From Drechslerella dactyloides (lineage: Eukaryota > Ascomycota > Orbiliomycetes > Orbiliales > Orbiliaceae): a DNA stretch of 64,000 nucleotides. Shown here piece after piece: positions 36,935 through 47,629 of this stretch. The notes beneath the pieces were generated by a model. It searched no databases. It saw nothing but the letters and a program-made list of their open reading frames with translations, and was not told where the DNA came from. Within the stretch, counting starts at the first letter, position 1. Each line of letters begins with the position of its first letter. The DNA is taken from NCBI GenBank assembly GCA_020064725.1, contig JAGTWJ010000001.1, forward strand, positions 2,046,001-2,110,000, in the 5' to 3' direction. A program made the position numbers and the translations under genes.

Positions 36935-37305
36935 ACTAGAAGGCTGCGCAGCAGCACTTAAACCCGACTGCACCGTGTATCTATAGCTATAGTTATGTAA
37001 TTATGCATACGTTAGATTCGGACATCGTATCGAGTCTGTACCTATGTCTGTGCCTGTTCTCTGCCTGTGCCTGTGTCTGTACCTCTACCTGTACCTTTGC
37101 TTTCTGCCTGTGCCTGTAGCTATATCAATATCTCGTATGTATGTTGCTAACTGCCATCTAGAAGCCTCCGGAACCAAAACGACACATTTTTAGACCAGGT
37201 GCCCGTCCCCACCGCTCTCTACTATAGTAAGTATTAAGTTTATATTTATATATAGTATATAGATTATCAAGTAAGTTTAACAAAGACCTTCTTTGCAGTC
37301 GGGCA
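36935..37305 (+). repeat. Interspersed repeat, copy 2
   Basis: Same block order as copy 1: CTAGAAGGCTGCGCAGCAGC, then GCCTGT-type hexamers, an ATATCAATATCT block, an AT-rich part, and CTTTGCAGTCGGGCA at the end. The first 35 bases differ from copy 1 only by transitions. A second terminal block follows at 37332-37346. Confidence 0.8.
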
Positions 37306-37920
37306 AAGTAGGTTTTAATTAACAAGACCTCTCCTTGCAGTCGGGCATAGAAGTATCGACTGAATCGTAAGAGATCTCGGTTATAGGATCAATATGTCCT
37401 ATACGGTAATATATATATCACGCTGGCTGCAGAAGGGCCATAGGCGACTCATCGATCTTATCTAATTGTGTGCGCATGCGAACCTCCAATCCTGCAAGAG
37501 ACTGACGGTGGCGAATTTCTAACTTGCCTGTAGCGTTCAAACAAGAGAATCCCAGAACAAAATTTGCAAAAGGGAGCCCCAGAAAAAGTGTGAACCTTTC
37601 CCGATTATCCTAGGAGCCGATTTATCACCGCCGGGGTCGCTTTCTGAGTATATGTCTAAGTAAGCGATAAATGTAGACGATGAAGTGTTTTACATTAACA
37701 GGCAAACTTCAACCACGGGTTCGTAAACCCTTTATTCATTGATTTCTATACGAAGTCTTTGAACTGTCCGAATGCTACGGTATCGACTCACAGAGCGACA
37801 TAATATAGTATCGATATTTAGCTTCGCAATTGCGCAACCAATCTAAAATTTTACCCTGGCCCTTTGCCTTTGCATCAATCTAAACATTTGATCTAATAAT
37901 ATATATCATATGCCCCGAAC

Positions 37921-39218
37921 TCACGCTAGCGCTGCTCTGCCAGTGCTGTATTCAACATATATAGACGGTAAGATTGCCCGTTTTCTGCCCAACCTCGACA
38001 GGGTTGCTCCCAAGCCAAAGTAATAGTAGCAGTCAGGACAGCCAAGAGCGCTAAATGTGCCCTGCTTCTTGGCCATATCCAGACAGTCACCAACTCCATC
38101 TATGCATTCGTAGGCAATTAGTTTATAGGAGCCTCGAGACTTCTAGGGGTAGTTCGAATTACACTTACAGACTTCCAATGCCTTGTTTGATGTTTGCAGG
38201 ATCACATGCATGATTTCATGTATAAATGTTCTGCTCGATGTTCTTGCTTCTTCGAGGACTTGACGAACTATAACATCGGTGTCCTGTGGAAAGGGTCTGT
38301 TTGATGTCCCGGCAAGATTGAACAGACGGGGACATAAGGTAATTCTACCTGTTATCCAGATCGTAGCGCCGAATATATTGCCATCACACAGACCGTTTCT
38401 GCCGCTCAATCTTATAATCTCGTACTTAATGTCATTTGGAAGCCAGGCTACCGAGAGATCATTCCGTGTACCGTCCATATTATAAAGTCGGGCACCTATG
38501 TCCGGATACCTATTTTCGTCAGCGAGTGTCTGTAAAAATGATGGCGGCCTTCCTCAATATTCAAGCTCAGGATCCCTCCCTTATAGGCTCTGGTATTTAT
38601 AGCAAGCCGAAAGATGTACGATTATATAACCGGGTTCTTGGTACGTAAAATGAGTTTCTGGAAGCATAACGTCTAACACTTTGATTCAGTTCATGAGCGC
38701 GGAGGTTCGCCTTGTGAAAGAGGTCTGCGGTTTTGGTGACAACTTTTACGAGGAGCTTCTAGTTAATTTCTGTGCTGATCTAGCGTTATATACATCGGCA
38801 AATATATTTTTTCAAACCGGCGTAATCAGCACTGCCGGTATGGAATATAGCGGGAAACCAAAGCTTTACTGTAACGACGATTGGCTAGTTAAGCAAGATC
38901 CAGATAAAGATCAGTTTCGAGATCGTTCAGGAAATCCGATGGAGAACCCCGACAAAACACCGGTGTTGATTAGACAGGATCGGGATCCGTAGACTGGCTG
39001 CCTCTTTTTGTTAAATACTGGACTTGATCTAGTGCATCAGCTGCTATAATCGCCCCTTCATCCCACCAGGTTTGTAGGAGAGTTATCTGATCCGTGGTGC
39101 AGACTCCCTTGAGCGGTGGCTGAGCTATATCAAAAGCATCTGAAAGTAAAATAGCGCATACTGTATGAAAACACAAAATATACAGGAGTAAAGTAAACGC
39201 AGTTGTCCTCGAATTCAT
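37921..39218 (-). pseudogene. Secreted HExxH metalloprotease pseudogene with an inverted internal segment
   Basis: The minus-strand 5' part begins at 39218 with a signal peptide (MNSRTTAFTLLLYILCFHTV) and reads through WWDEGAIIAADALDQ to about 38982. The minus-strand 3' part (about 38574-38169) carries ITLCPRLFN and the zinc motif FIHEIMHVI, then continues after a 36-nt gap with ECIDGVGDCLDMAKKQ and GCPDCYYYFGLG, ending near 37921. The expected middle, including KPKLYCNDDWLV, is open only on the plus strand (about 38577-38981), where the minus strand is full of stops. GGATCCC (38570-38576) and GGGATCC (38982-38988) flank it. At both joints the frame continues if the segment is flipped. One TGA remains (38556-38554), and a frame mismatch spans an intron-like gap (38641-38689). 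The motif order resembles fungal M35-like/Lys-specific metalloendopeptidases, from memory. As it stands it cannot encode the protein. Confidence 0.75.
38577..38981 (+). other. Inverted internal exon segment of the metalloprotease pseudogene
   Basis: On the plus strand two open pieces, ending near 38640 and starting at 38690, flank an intron-like 49-nt gap (GTACGT...CTAAC...CAG). The second piece encodes VCGFGDNFYEELLVNFCADL, STAGMEYSGKPKLYCNDDWL and DRSGNPMENPDKTPV and stops at 38990-38992, just past the GGGATCC junction. It has no plausible start or signal peptide of its own. It fits as the missing middle of the surrounding minus-strand gene. Confidence 0.7.
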
Positions 39219-39587
39219 CGTATACGCGTAACACTACACAATGCTAGCATAGGGCGACGTTTAAGGTATTTGCAACCTAAGCAGAGAAGACGATAAGCCA
39301 ATGGCAGCGTTGCTTGGCTGAAGAGAAGTTTTCGAGACCAAAATAAGTTTAATTGTCTTCATGAATTCAGCGGCGTATTTTCTGGTAGCATAATATATCT
39401 TGCAGATAAATATTATAGCTGGATCCGCAAGCCTAAGGATACTACTAGCATACTACTTGTATGCAGTGTTATCGCCTGCCCGGCCACTAGCACTAACTGC
39501 AATGTGATATGTACCCCGGCCTCACGTAAACTTCGTACTTTTGATGCTGAAAAAGGTGATATTTGAAAGCCGAATAGGGGACAATAG

Positions 39588-39606
39588 AATATATATATAT
39601 ATATAT
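39588..39606 (+). repeat. AT dinucleotide microsatellite
   Basis: A run of alternating A and T of about 19 nt in non-coding AT-rich DNA. Confidence 0.85.
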
Positions 39607-39763
39607 GACACATGTACGTGCCGAAACTGAGTTAAATATATGCTAGCAGCATCCGTATCTAGAGAATAATCAATTTAGTAATACTATCCCCTTTAAATGT
39701 CTGGGTGTTTTGCATTTATAAGCCTCGACAGAACCTCTCATTTACATGCTTTTGTCTCATGAA

Positions 39764-40274
39764 TCAAACTGCCAATCTTAGAGCCGGGGTTAACATCCTA
39801 ATCCGCATGCACGTCCGATGAGAAAGCCTTAACAAGATCTGCCTGCAAACACAGGTCTCATGGAAGCCTTTGAATACTTGGTCAGGCCCACAAGTAGGTA
39901 TGGGTATGTCTGATGCCGCCTCCATCGAGGGCGCATACAGCCACTCGTCTTCTTGTCCCCCTCCTTCTTCCCCTTCGCTGGCTGTTGAAGGTCTCAACCC
40001 ATTTTCAGCAAAGATTTGACTTTGTCAGACGGGTTCTTAGGGTCATCTTTCGTAATATATTAAACGGCATTTAAAAGATTCTCGTCAGACTTTTCCTGGG
40101 ACTTATCCTTGCCGCCCTTCTTCTTTGCTTCGCACTCTCGTCTTCCCGGTTTCTTTCCCGGCGGGTCTGGTGTCTCTTGAACATGTTTTCTTTTCTCCAG
40201 TCTACTTCCTCCTCATTCTCGTCAGATGGGTCGGAGCTCGATGAGATGTCTTCCACCTTTAGGACCTCGTACAT
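39764..40274 (-). pseudogene. Degenerate Lys/Glu-rich coding remnant
   Basis: Two short minus-strand frames lie end to end: 40274-40071 (acidic/basic low complexity) and 39997-39764. In a shifted frame a Lys-rich sequence (KKKGGKDKSQEKSDENLL, then TKDDPKNPSDKVKSLLKMG) runs between them, broken by TAA and TGA codons that are single C-to-T changes from CAA and CGA. No family is recognised. It may be a chance charged stretch or a RIP-damaged gene. Confidence 0.3.
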
Positions 40275-40859
40275 CGCATCTGTAGGCTTCCTTTATTAAG
40301 AAACGGGCATTATTACTAGCCAAGTAACGTTCCATCTGCAGATCAACTCCCTCACCCCCCTTCTGAAGCGAACATGGTTCGCAGTTGCTATTAGATCAAC
40401 TTGCTGGATCGGATGTGCTGAAGCTTTCTGGCTTGAGAGACAACAGCATTTTATGCTATCACAATTTTCCTTTCATTTCTTTGTAATATAATATGAGTTC
40501 GACTAGATTTAGGCTGCTAATCAGTCATTAATTATATAATCATAATGCCCTATTTCTAGAGCACGCTGGCCGCATTAATATACTCTGCATGCTTTGTCCG
40601 AAAGCCAAGGCCGTAAATTCTGTTGTTGCTCCCCTTTATCCTAAGCCGGATCTAAAATGGAGAGGAGAGGTCTGCATGTGTTACCAAAGGAGTCAGAATG
40701 TACTCGAACGAGCGAGGCATCTAGAGATGATATTATAAACAGATGTAGCTACCTCGCCCTATCTAGAGAAACCTGTGGGTACCTTTTCGGCGCGGCAGGG
40801 CGAGCACTCATCGAAGAGAGTCCTGGTTCCATCGAAGGTGAGACGATAGTGCTTCGGAA

Positions 40860-42148
40860 CTAAAAATCTTTAGCGTCCAGGATCATATATGCACGGGAGG
40901 CGGGGGAAATACCATTTGCTGGCAGTGCGCAGCTTTGGTCGGACATTGTCTCTGCGTACCCTTTCAGTCCAGCCTGTTTGGGGAGCTCCTCGAGCTCAAT
41001 TGCAATTTGTGTAAAAATCAGAAGCTTCATGGTGGTGGTGCTCATCTCTCCATTCGAGGAGGACCTTAGGGGGATTAGTGTTTCAGGCTCGGGGTACTAA
41101 CCAGCCTTGTCGACCACTATTACCTGTGCCTTGTAGTGGAGTCTAATTTGGTGAGACCTGACAGCTGTGCAAGTTGAAACATGACGTTTGCAGTGTCGAG
41201 TATCTCACGATCGAGGTTGGTCATACTTAAATGAGTCTGAGGCTGGCTTTTCCAGACATAAGGAGTATTGCTAGGCATGGATGAAGTCCAGTGGAGCGTT
41301 ATCAGTAGAGATGCGTAGCTTGTCATTTCCGCGATGTTGCAATCACCATATTGCCGTCCACACGGTGCTCATTCGGCAGACTTCTTGGCGGAGCAGTTTG
41401 CGTGACTCCGTATATGTTCGCGGGAGTACATGCCTGAATCTTCACGTTGTCCTGTTTAGACATGATATTGTCAGAAAGATCCTCACCGCACCGACGGTGC
41501 ATCAGACTGTGGCACGCCAGAATAGAAAATGACGTTGGAGAAAGGTAGACGTTTCGCATCAGGAGTCGACAGGCAAGCCATCGAGCCATAAGGGCGGAAG
41601 GAGAGTCGACTTGTCAAATGAGGCGAGGAGAGCAGTTGAGGCATTGAAACTGTAATCGGCCATGCACGAAGCAAAGCACGATACTGCGGTGGTGAAGACA
41701 AGCATGTGAGGAGATGACGGTAAGTCGTTTGGTAGCCTCCATGAAAGAGGCCGCATCTTTGCTCGCATCCGTGTCACCATGCAGCTTCGAAGTGGAACGT
41801 GAGAGCAACATAAGTGTGTAGGCCCAAAACCGTTGAGCATCCGCTTGCTCCAAAGCCGTCTTCATTTCAAGTCCCGACGCGGTCGGCGCGGTCATCGTCT
41901 AGGCTGCCATCCATGTTTCTCAGATCCGCAAGTGCTGAATGCATGGACTAAGATTTGTTATAAGATGAAAGAGAACTTGCTCGTATGATCGTGAGTTTAG
42001 ACGCGTGATATAATTGTATCCGCAACTCCAGTTTGAACATTTGGAAAAGAGGTAGAGCGGCGCGCGTGACAGCAGTTTCAGCCGACATTAGATCTGAGTG
42101 AGCCGGCCCTACTCGATGAAGTAGCGCGCGATGTCGACGGGGCGTCAT
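40860..42148 (-). pseudogene. Possible degenerate gene, unrecognised
   Basis: Five consecutive minus-strand frames of 60-95 codons lie head to tail in different phases (42148-41948, 41895-41614, 41589-41323, 41326-41120, 41045-40860). The pattern suggests a multi-exon or broken gene. Helical, Leu/Ala-rich stretches such as ALEQADAQRFWAYTLMLLS look protein-like and recall the helical middle domain of fungal Zn-cluster regulators. I find no zinc-cluster motif and cannot join the frames with convincing splice sites. Confidence 0.3.
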
Positions 42149-42805
42149 CGTTCTGCCGGATCATTCAGTCGATATTGTGCCATCTACATCCGTGGTATCT
42201 GTTATATTATTGTACTTTCGTCTCCTGTTGTCCAGTATTGATCTCATCCTCCAGGATCTTGATATCTTTTTGGAACTCCTGACGATGGGAGGATGAATGA
42301 GGAATTAATTCGAGGCGAGCAGAAGCTTTCAGAGATGGTGTAGGGGAGATGTTGCGAAAGTTCTCTTGAAAGGCGTATGTTGTAGTATACCATCTAGTAC
42401 AGTTCTATATAATTTGATTGCTGCTGGACATGCCTCAGATTAAATACCCAGACATCACACAGACTATTACATAAAAACGGTGCTCGCTCAGAGCCTAAGA
42501 ATTTCTACATGTATTTGATGCCCAGCCTAACCGGAACATACTAGGAGAAGCCTCAAGCTTCGGCTGGATCTAACTACGGAGTTCTCCACATTTCCACAAT
42601 TATGAGCCATTGTCCAGTCGCTTCCTCAAAATCTTAGAAATACCTAACCTCGGGGCAGACGCCGAAGCTCGCTGTTGGAAGAAATACCCAGACCCATGAT
42701 GTCAAAAAATCGCAATATCCGTATATACGTTGATAGCCTATGTACGAGTTATCTATATTCCCCGAGCATATATGAAATCCATAATACATGGTAACTCCGA
42801 ATGCC

Positions 42806-44397
42806 TCAGTAATATCCTGTGCTGGTGCCTCGCGGAAAGCCACCTGGGACAGCCCCAGCGACCACACTGCCGTCTGCATCTTCATCCGCGCTGTCGTCTG
42901 CCCGCAGCCAGTCCGTATCTGCATCCGCATCGCCCGGCGCCTGATTCTGCAACTGCGATAGCTCTGCTGACGACAGTTTCGGCGGTGTCCATGCCGTACG
43001 TTCTGGGAACATGGGCCGTCCAGACGGCAACCGCGGCAGCAGGACTGACGATGGTGTGATGCTCTCGAAGTTGACCTGCAGTTTGTCCACGCCAGGTTCC
43101 TGTCAGAATATCGTTCCTATAGATGGGCAGATGTGCGTAAGGGATGTTAGAGATGTGTACTCACGCTATCGTTCACCCGTCGCCACTTCCGCTCCAGCTC
43201 TCCCAACACCATCGCCTCCTCCATCCGCCCCGCATCTCCCGCTAGCACCCCATCCACCGCTGCCCCCTTCTCTATCTTCCGCTCCTCTCGCGCCTTCTTC
43301 AACTTGTCCAGCCCTCGGCTTACCTTTCCCTTCCCCTCGCTCTCTACTGTCAGTCCTAGCACCTCCTTCCCGGCCACCACCCAGCCAATCGCCTCACCCA
43401 ATCGCCCCTTCCCCTGTGCCTCGGCGTCCACCGCTAGGAACCGGCACGCCTTCGCCTTAGCCGTGCGTGCCAAATCATCGCAGTACACCCGCAGCTCGTC
43501 GCGGGGCGAGCTCTGCGCGGACCCGGCAGCTGCAGCGGCAGTGACCCCCGCGGCAGCTTTACTCGCCATCTCGGACGCGTAGATGCACAGCCGTGCGAGC
43601 AACAGGGCCTTGACGCCCGACGGGACAGTGGGAGCTTTGTACATCCATTCTGTCGAGTTCTTGTCGTGCGTCAGCGCCACGAGCGACGGGTACGGGTCCT
43701 GCTTGAGCACTGCCAGCAGCGTCGCGGACGCCAAGCACAGAGATGCGAGGGCCGTGTATACGGCTGGTGTGGTATCCGCCGGGGGTGACGCCGTGGGCCG
43801 AGGGGAGGTGGTGGTGCGGGTGTGGAGGTAGGTGAAGATGGATGCGGCGGTGGTGATGTGCTGCGTCGCCTGGTTGATTGTGCTTTCTGCGGTGTTAGCA
43901 CTGTTCGAAGCCGTGGCAGAGCTGCCGCTAGCGCCCGTTGATGTCGAGCCGCCGCTATCCGAATGTGGGGACTGTAGTGCGATCCCGAGCAGCGTTCGGG
44001 CCCGCAGCACATGTGCGTATGCTAGAGTCGCTGTCGCAAAGCAGACTTCGTAGTCGAGTCCTCGCCGCTTGACCCTCGGCGCCTCAGCGGGGCCCGTCCG
44101 GCGGGAGAGCACTGCTCGCCATTCCGTCTCAAACTCGCGGCCAGTGGTAATTACGTCCTGCGAGGTGATGTATGCGTCCAGCGTGTGCAGGTACGGGAGG
44201 TACTCCTCCGTTGTGGTGAGGACGGCAGGGACAGCGGCAGCCTGCTCGCCGGGGGAGAGGCGCTTGTAGCGTTTGAGTGCGTCGCGAAAGACTGCACGGC
44301 GGGTAGTTGTAGCAGCTGGTAACGACGGTGTTGAAGACGAATTGAAGGAGGCGGCGAGGGACGCCGGCGACGTTGTGGGCAGGGTGAAGGCGAACAT
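42806..44397 (-). CDS. palC: pH-response regulator PalC (BRO1 domain)
   Basis: Exons 44397-43165 and 43075-42806, with an 89-nt phase-0 intron (GTGAGT...CAG), give 500 aa. The N-terminus MFAFTLPTTSPASLAASF and the Ala-rich helical body match the BRO1-like domain of PalC. The C-terminus after the intron (VNFESITPSSVLLPRLPSGR, then TAWTPPKL) is the typical PalC tail, followed by an acidic Asp/Ala stretch. PalC bridges the plasma-membrane pH sensor PalH/PalF with ESCRT-III (Vps32) during alkaline signalling. That leads to proteolytic activation of the PacC transcription factor. Both low-complexity Ser/Thr/Ala segments lie inside the BRO1 region. The gene is in tandem with SNO1, 260 bp downstream of its stop. 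Confidence 0.9.
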
Positions 44398-44658
44398 GTT
44401 GTTGCTGGAGATGGTGGCGGTGATGTAATGTCGCGGGGCATTTCTGGTGTTTCCTTATCTGCCCGCTTTGCAGGCGAGCGTATAACGACAACTGCCAAGC
44501 TAGCACAACACTGGAGCCAAGAAGCTTAGGGGTACTGCCGTGGGGAAGGTTGATATCACGATGCAGGCAGAATGTCCGTCTCTACTTTATCTTGATTATG
44601 ATATTTATATCTGCTGAACTTCTGTCTGCGGTAAACTTCTTACATAGACATCGCGAAA

Positions 44659-45816
44659 TCACCTCATCCGCTCTAGCATCCGCTTCCGTTCCACCTTCTC
44701 CATCACACCCTCCAGCCACCACTTGTGCATCCGCACATCTGTCCCCAGCTCCGGATGGAAGCTCGTCCCCAGGCAGTTGCCCTGTTCAACCGCTACGATC
44801 CTCCCCTCCGCCAGTTTGCCGTCCCCCGGCGCCGTCGTCAGCTTGGACACTGGCAGCCGCCCGAGCACGCGCACCTCGTCCGGTGACGTAAAGCTAGCTG
44901 CTATGTCATCAATCGGTGCCTTGGACGGGGCGGCGATTGTCTCGGCGGTGTTTGCGGCCATTGCGCTCGCGGGCGTGGTCGGTGGGAGAACGTGCTCGAC
45001 GACGGGTGCACGGATGAAGAACCCGTAGAAAGGTTTGTTGTCCCCAAGGAACGGCAGATCCAGCGGGGTCGAGAACGACTCGGTCTACGAGGTGAATGTC
45101 AGCGACATCATGTTCAACGTTTCACAGATCTATCTTATGCTCATCGATAGACTCGTACCTGGCTCCCAAAGTGGTTTCGGCGGACGCGCACGTCCAGGCC
45201 CCCAATCAGCTCCTGTCCACCCTTCTTGGTCCTGTTTGCCTCTTCCGCAAGCAGTATCATTCCCGCGCATGTACCCCATGTCGGCTTCCGATAGACCCTA
45301 GCCGCAGGAGTCAGTTTCACCTCTCACTCTGCCTGGCCCCTAGAGAGGACGATAGCAAGCAAACGTACTTGACGAACTCCCGTAGTGGCTCCAGCAGCCC
45401 AGACCTCTCCGCCACAAGGCTCATAGTCGTGCTCTCTCCGCCTATATATACGTACAAAAAATACTTTCAGCCACTGCGCCCAATGCATGCATTCATGTGT
45501 GAATAGTACACGTTGGCAACTTCGAGGCTAACGCTTACACCTCCTAGCAGGTCGAGGAAGACGGAGGGCTACATACCAGGAATGATCAAAGCATCACACA
45601 TCGACAGTGCCTTTACATCACGGACCTCGATGAACTTCCATGTAGTGTACTTGGACAGCGACTGCGAAGCCTGCTTGAGTAGCTGCAGATGCTCGCTGAA
45701 GGCTCCTTGGAGTGCTACATAAGACCTCCTCGTCAGTATTGAACAAGTGGCTACACCCACAGGCTATGGGACCACTTACCAAGAACGCCAACGGTGATGA
45801 AAAGCTCAGGCGTCAT
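44659..45816 (-). CDS. SNO1: Pyridoxal 5'-phosphate synthase glutaminase subunit (PdxT/Sno1)
   Basis: Five exons (45816-45780, 45714-45577, 45441-45369, 45297-45159, 45084-44659) give 270 aa. The four introns are 65-135 nt. The joins restore the family signatures VGVLALQGAFSEHL, DALIIPGGESTTMSL, RKPTWGTCAGMILLAEEA and LDVRVRRNHFGSQ. The catalytic triad is visible: C93 in GTCAGM and H239/E241 in FHPELG. The enzyme hydrolyses glutamine and channels ammonia to the Snz/PdxS synthase, which makes vitamin B6 from ribose 5-phosphate and glyceraldehyde 3-phosphate. An Ala/Pro-rich insertion of about 50 residues after RAPVVEHV distinguishes it from bacterial PdxT. No Snz partner gene is in the window. 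Confidence 0.96.
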
Positions 45817-47629
45817 GGTGACAAGCCAGCCTCAACACTAGCTAAGCCTGGGAGCAGTGACAGACGGAGTAGCCGCGAGGAATAGAAGAACGTAGAATGT
45901 AGGCTGAGCAGGTGGATAGCAAAGTTATGAGTAAGCTTGGTGACGGAGCTAGTTTCCAAGTGTAAGGAAACCTTCTCCACTGTTGGTAAATTTGTGCGTT
46001 GTTGGTGGTATTTTGTGCGTTGGCTGACTAATCGGGCAGATATCCAAAATGCGAAGAGATGAGATGAGATGAGATGATCTCTGTCCGCCTTGGTGGGCTC
46101 CCTTCCCGGCTGGCTGCGGTACGTTCCAGTACGAGTGTGGTCAGATATCTAGAATCCGATCTAATACGGACGAGGAATGTATTCCGAACTGCGATCTAAT
46201 GGTCTAACGTTTCCGGATTCGACTTTGACGAAGAATAAAATCTAAACTTCTAACGGCCCGAGATCTCGACTGGTCTAATGCACAGAACGGTAGGTAATTA
46301 CCTAGGTATAAAGCAATATAATATCAAACGATGTATGTATCGAGCGAAAGACTGTGGTTATAGGAATAGGTATTTACGAGCGCGAGCTTGCCAGTGAGCT
46401 AATATACCAGCTCCGTAACTCGACACCAAAAGTACAAATAAAAAATTTTCCCCATCGATCAGGCGACTTGACTTAAATTGACTCGAGCTCGGCCGGTTGG
46501 TCGTTATCTGTGTCTGAACGTTACGTTTGCCTCCGCCAACAGCCGTTGCGTGCGCGGGATCCGACGTCCTCTTTCGGCTGCCTAACACCCGACACTTGCG
46601 CTATCAATGCCTGAATGATATATCTAATTGTGCCGACGGCCGACATCGCTAGCGTGCGCTGCTAACGTAACTCCGTATCTGATGCATTCAAGATAATTAA
46701 TAAGCAGCATGCGAGATAACCGCAATATTCTAGAGATCAACAGCTATAAATTCTGTGCGTCTGGCCCGTGGGACCAGCCAGGGTGTATATCAACTTCGAG
46801 CTATAATATAAAAAAATATCGGGCACAACTGCAGGGTGTTTATGAAATAACGCCTGGCCACGTGCCGGATATACTCATATACCTCCCTGCAGAGCTCACT
46901 GAACGTTAGGCTATATAAATAGCGCGCTATGGTCTAGAGGGCCTCGAGCCTCATGTATGTACTCATTCGAACACACCTGTCCGCCGCGGGATAGGTCCAG
47001 ATCCGTACAGGTTGCAACGTTGTATAGCAATAGTACTAGACATTTTAGACTATATATAGTGTAGTAAGCACTTTGTACATATATATAACATCATGCAGAT
47101 AGTAGTAACCGTATACGCGTATATATGTGTAATATACTCGGACAAAGCAGTAGAATAAAACTCAGCCGCTAGACAACAACAGCTGCTAATACTAGACGAT
47201 ACAGAAAGCGAAGAAACATTTCTTTTGTGAAACGAACAATACAAGCAGACGGAGACTTCGGTACAAAGCTTGCTGAGATAAATCAGACAAAACCATAAGA
47301 CAGGTAAATGATAAGCCAATGGCAACTCTGCTAGGCACTGCTTAAATATTTGCGCCGGGCAAGTCGGGCCACGAGACTAACTTTATGCATTTTAGATATG
47401 ACGGCTAATTCGTTGGGAGAACGCTTGGGTTGTAAAGGGATTTGCGCGTCGGTGATTGATTGGGGCGGGTGATTGGGTGGAGTGATACGCAGAATCAAAA
47501 TATATGAAATCATAACTCGTCCCTGAGGACTCTCTGGTCCTGATGGCCATCGTGGGCAGCGGCTACGGGTGGTTCTTCAGCGGGTTCTGGGGAGGGATTG
47601 CTGCCGGCCGCGGTTTCAGCTTCTTTGGG
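45817..47629. other. Intergenic, no gene seen
   Basis: A 1.8-kb gap between the SNO1 start and the stop of the tyrosine-rich protein gene. It contains a GATGA pentanucleotide repeat (46056-46078) and AT-rich sequence. No coding frame is supportable. Confidence 0.55.
46056..46078 (+). repeat. GATGA pentanucleotide repeat
   Basis: About four tandem units of GATGA in the SNO1 upstream region. Confidence 0.8.

Larger units (their letters stand above)
36116..37920. other. Repeat-rich AT-rich intergenic region
   Basis: This holds a partial repeat copy (about 36525-36800), a TIR-like hairpin (36833-36897), repeat copy 2 (36935-37305) and a further copy of the TTGCAGTCGGGCA terminal block (37332-37346). 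No coding sequence was recognised. Confidence 0.65.
39219..42805. other. AT-rich stretch with degenerate coding fragments
   Basis: A TA microsatellite lies at 39588-39606. Minus-strand remnants occur at about 39764-40274 and 40860-42148. The rest has frequent stops in all frames. The AT-rich island ends near 42.7 kb, before palC. Confidence 0.55.

Noticed and set aside
29475..37305. Reading the two repeat copies as LTRs of one 7.5-kb retrotransposon
   Set aside because: They are direct repeats, but no gag, reverse transcriptase or integrase remnant is visible between them, and the interval contains an intron-bearing gene family member instead.
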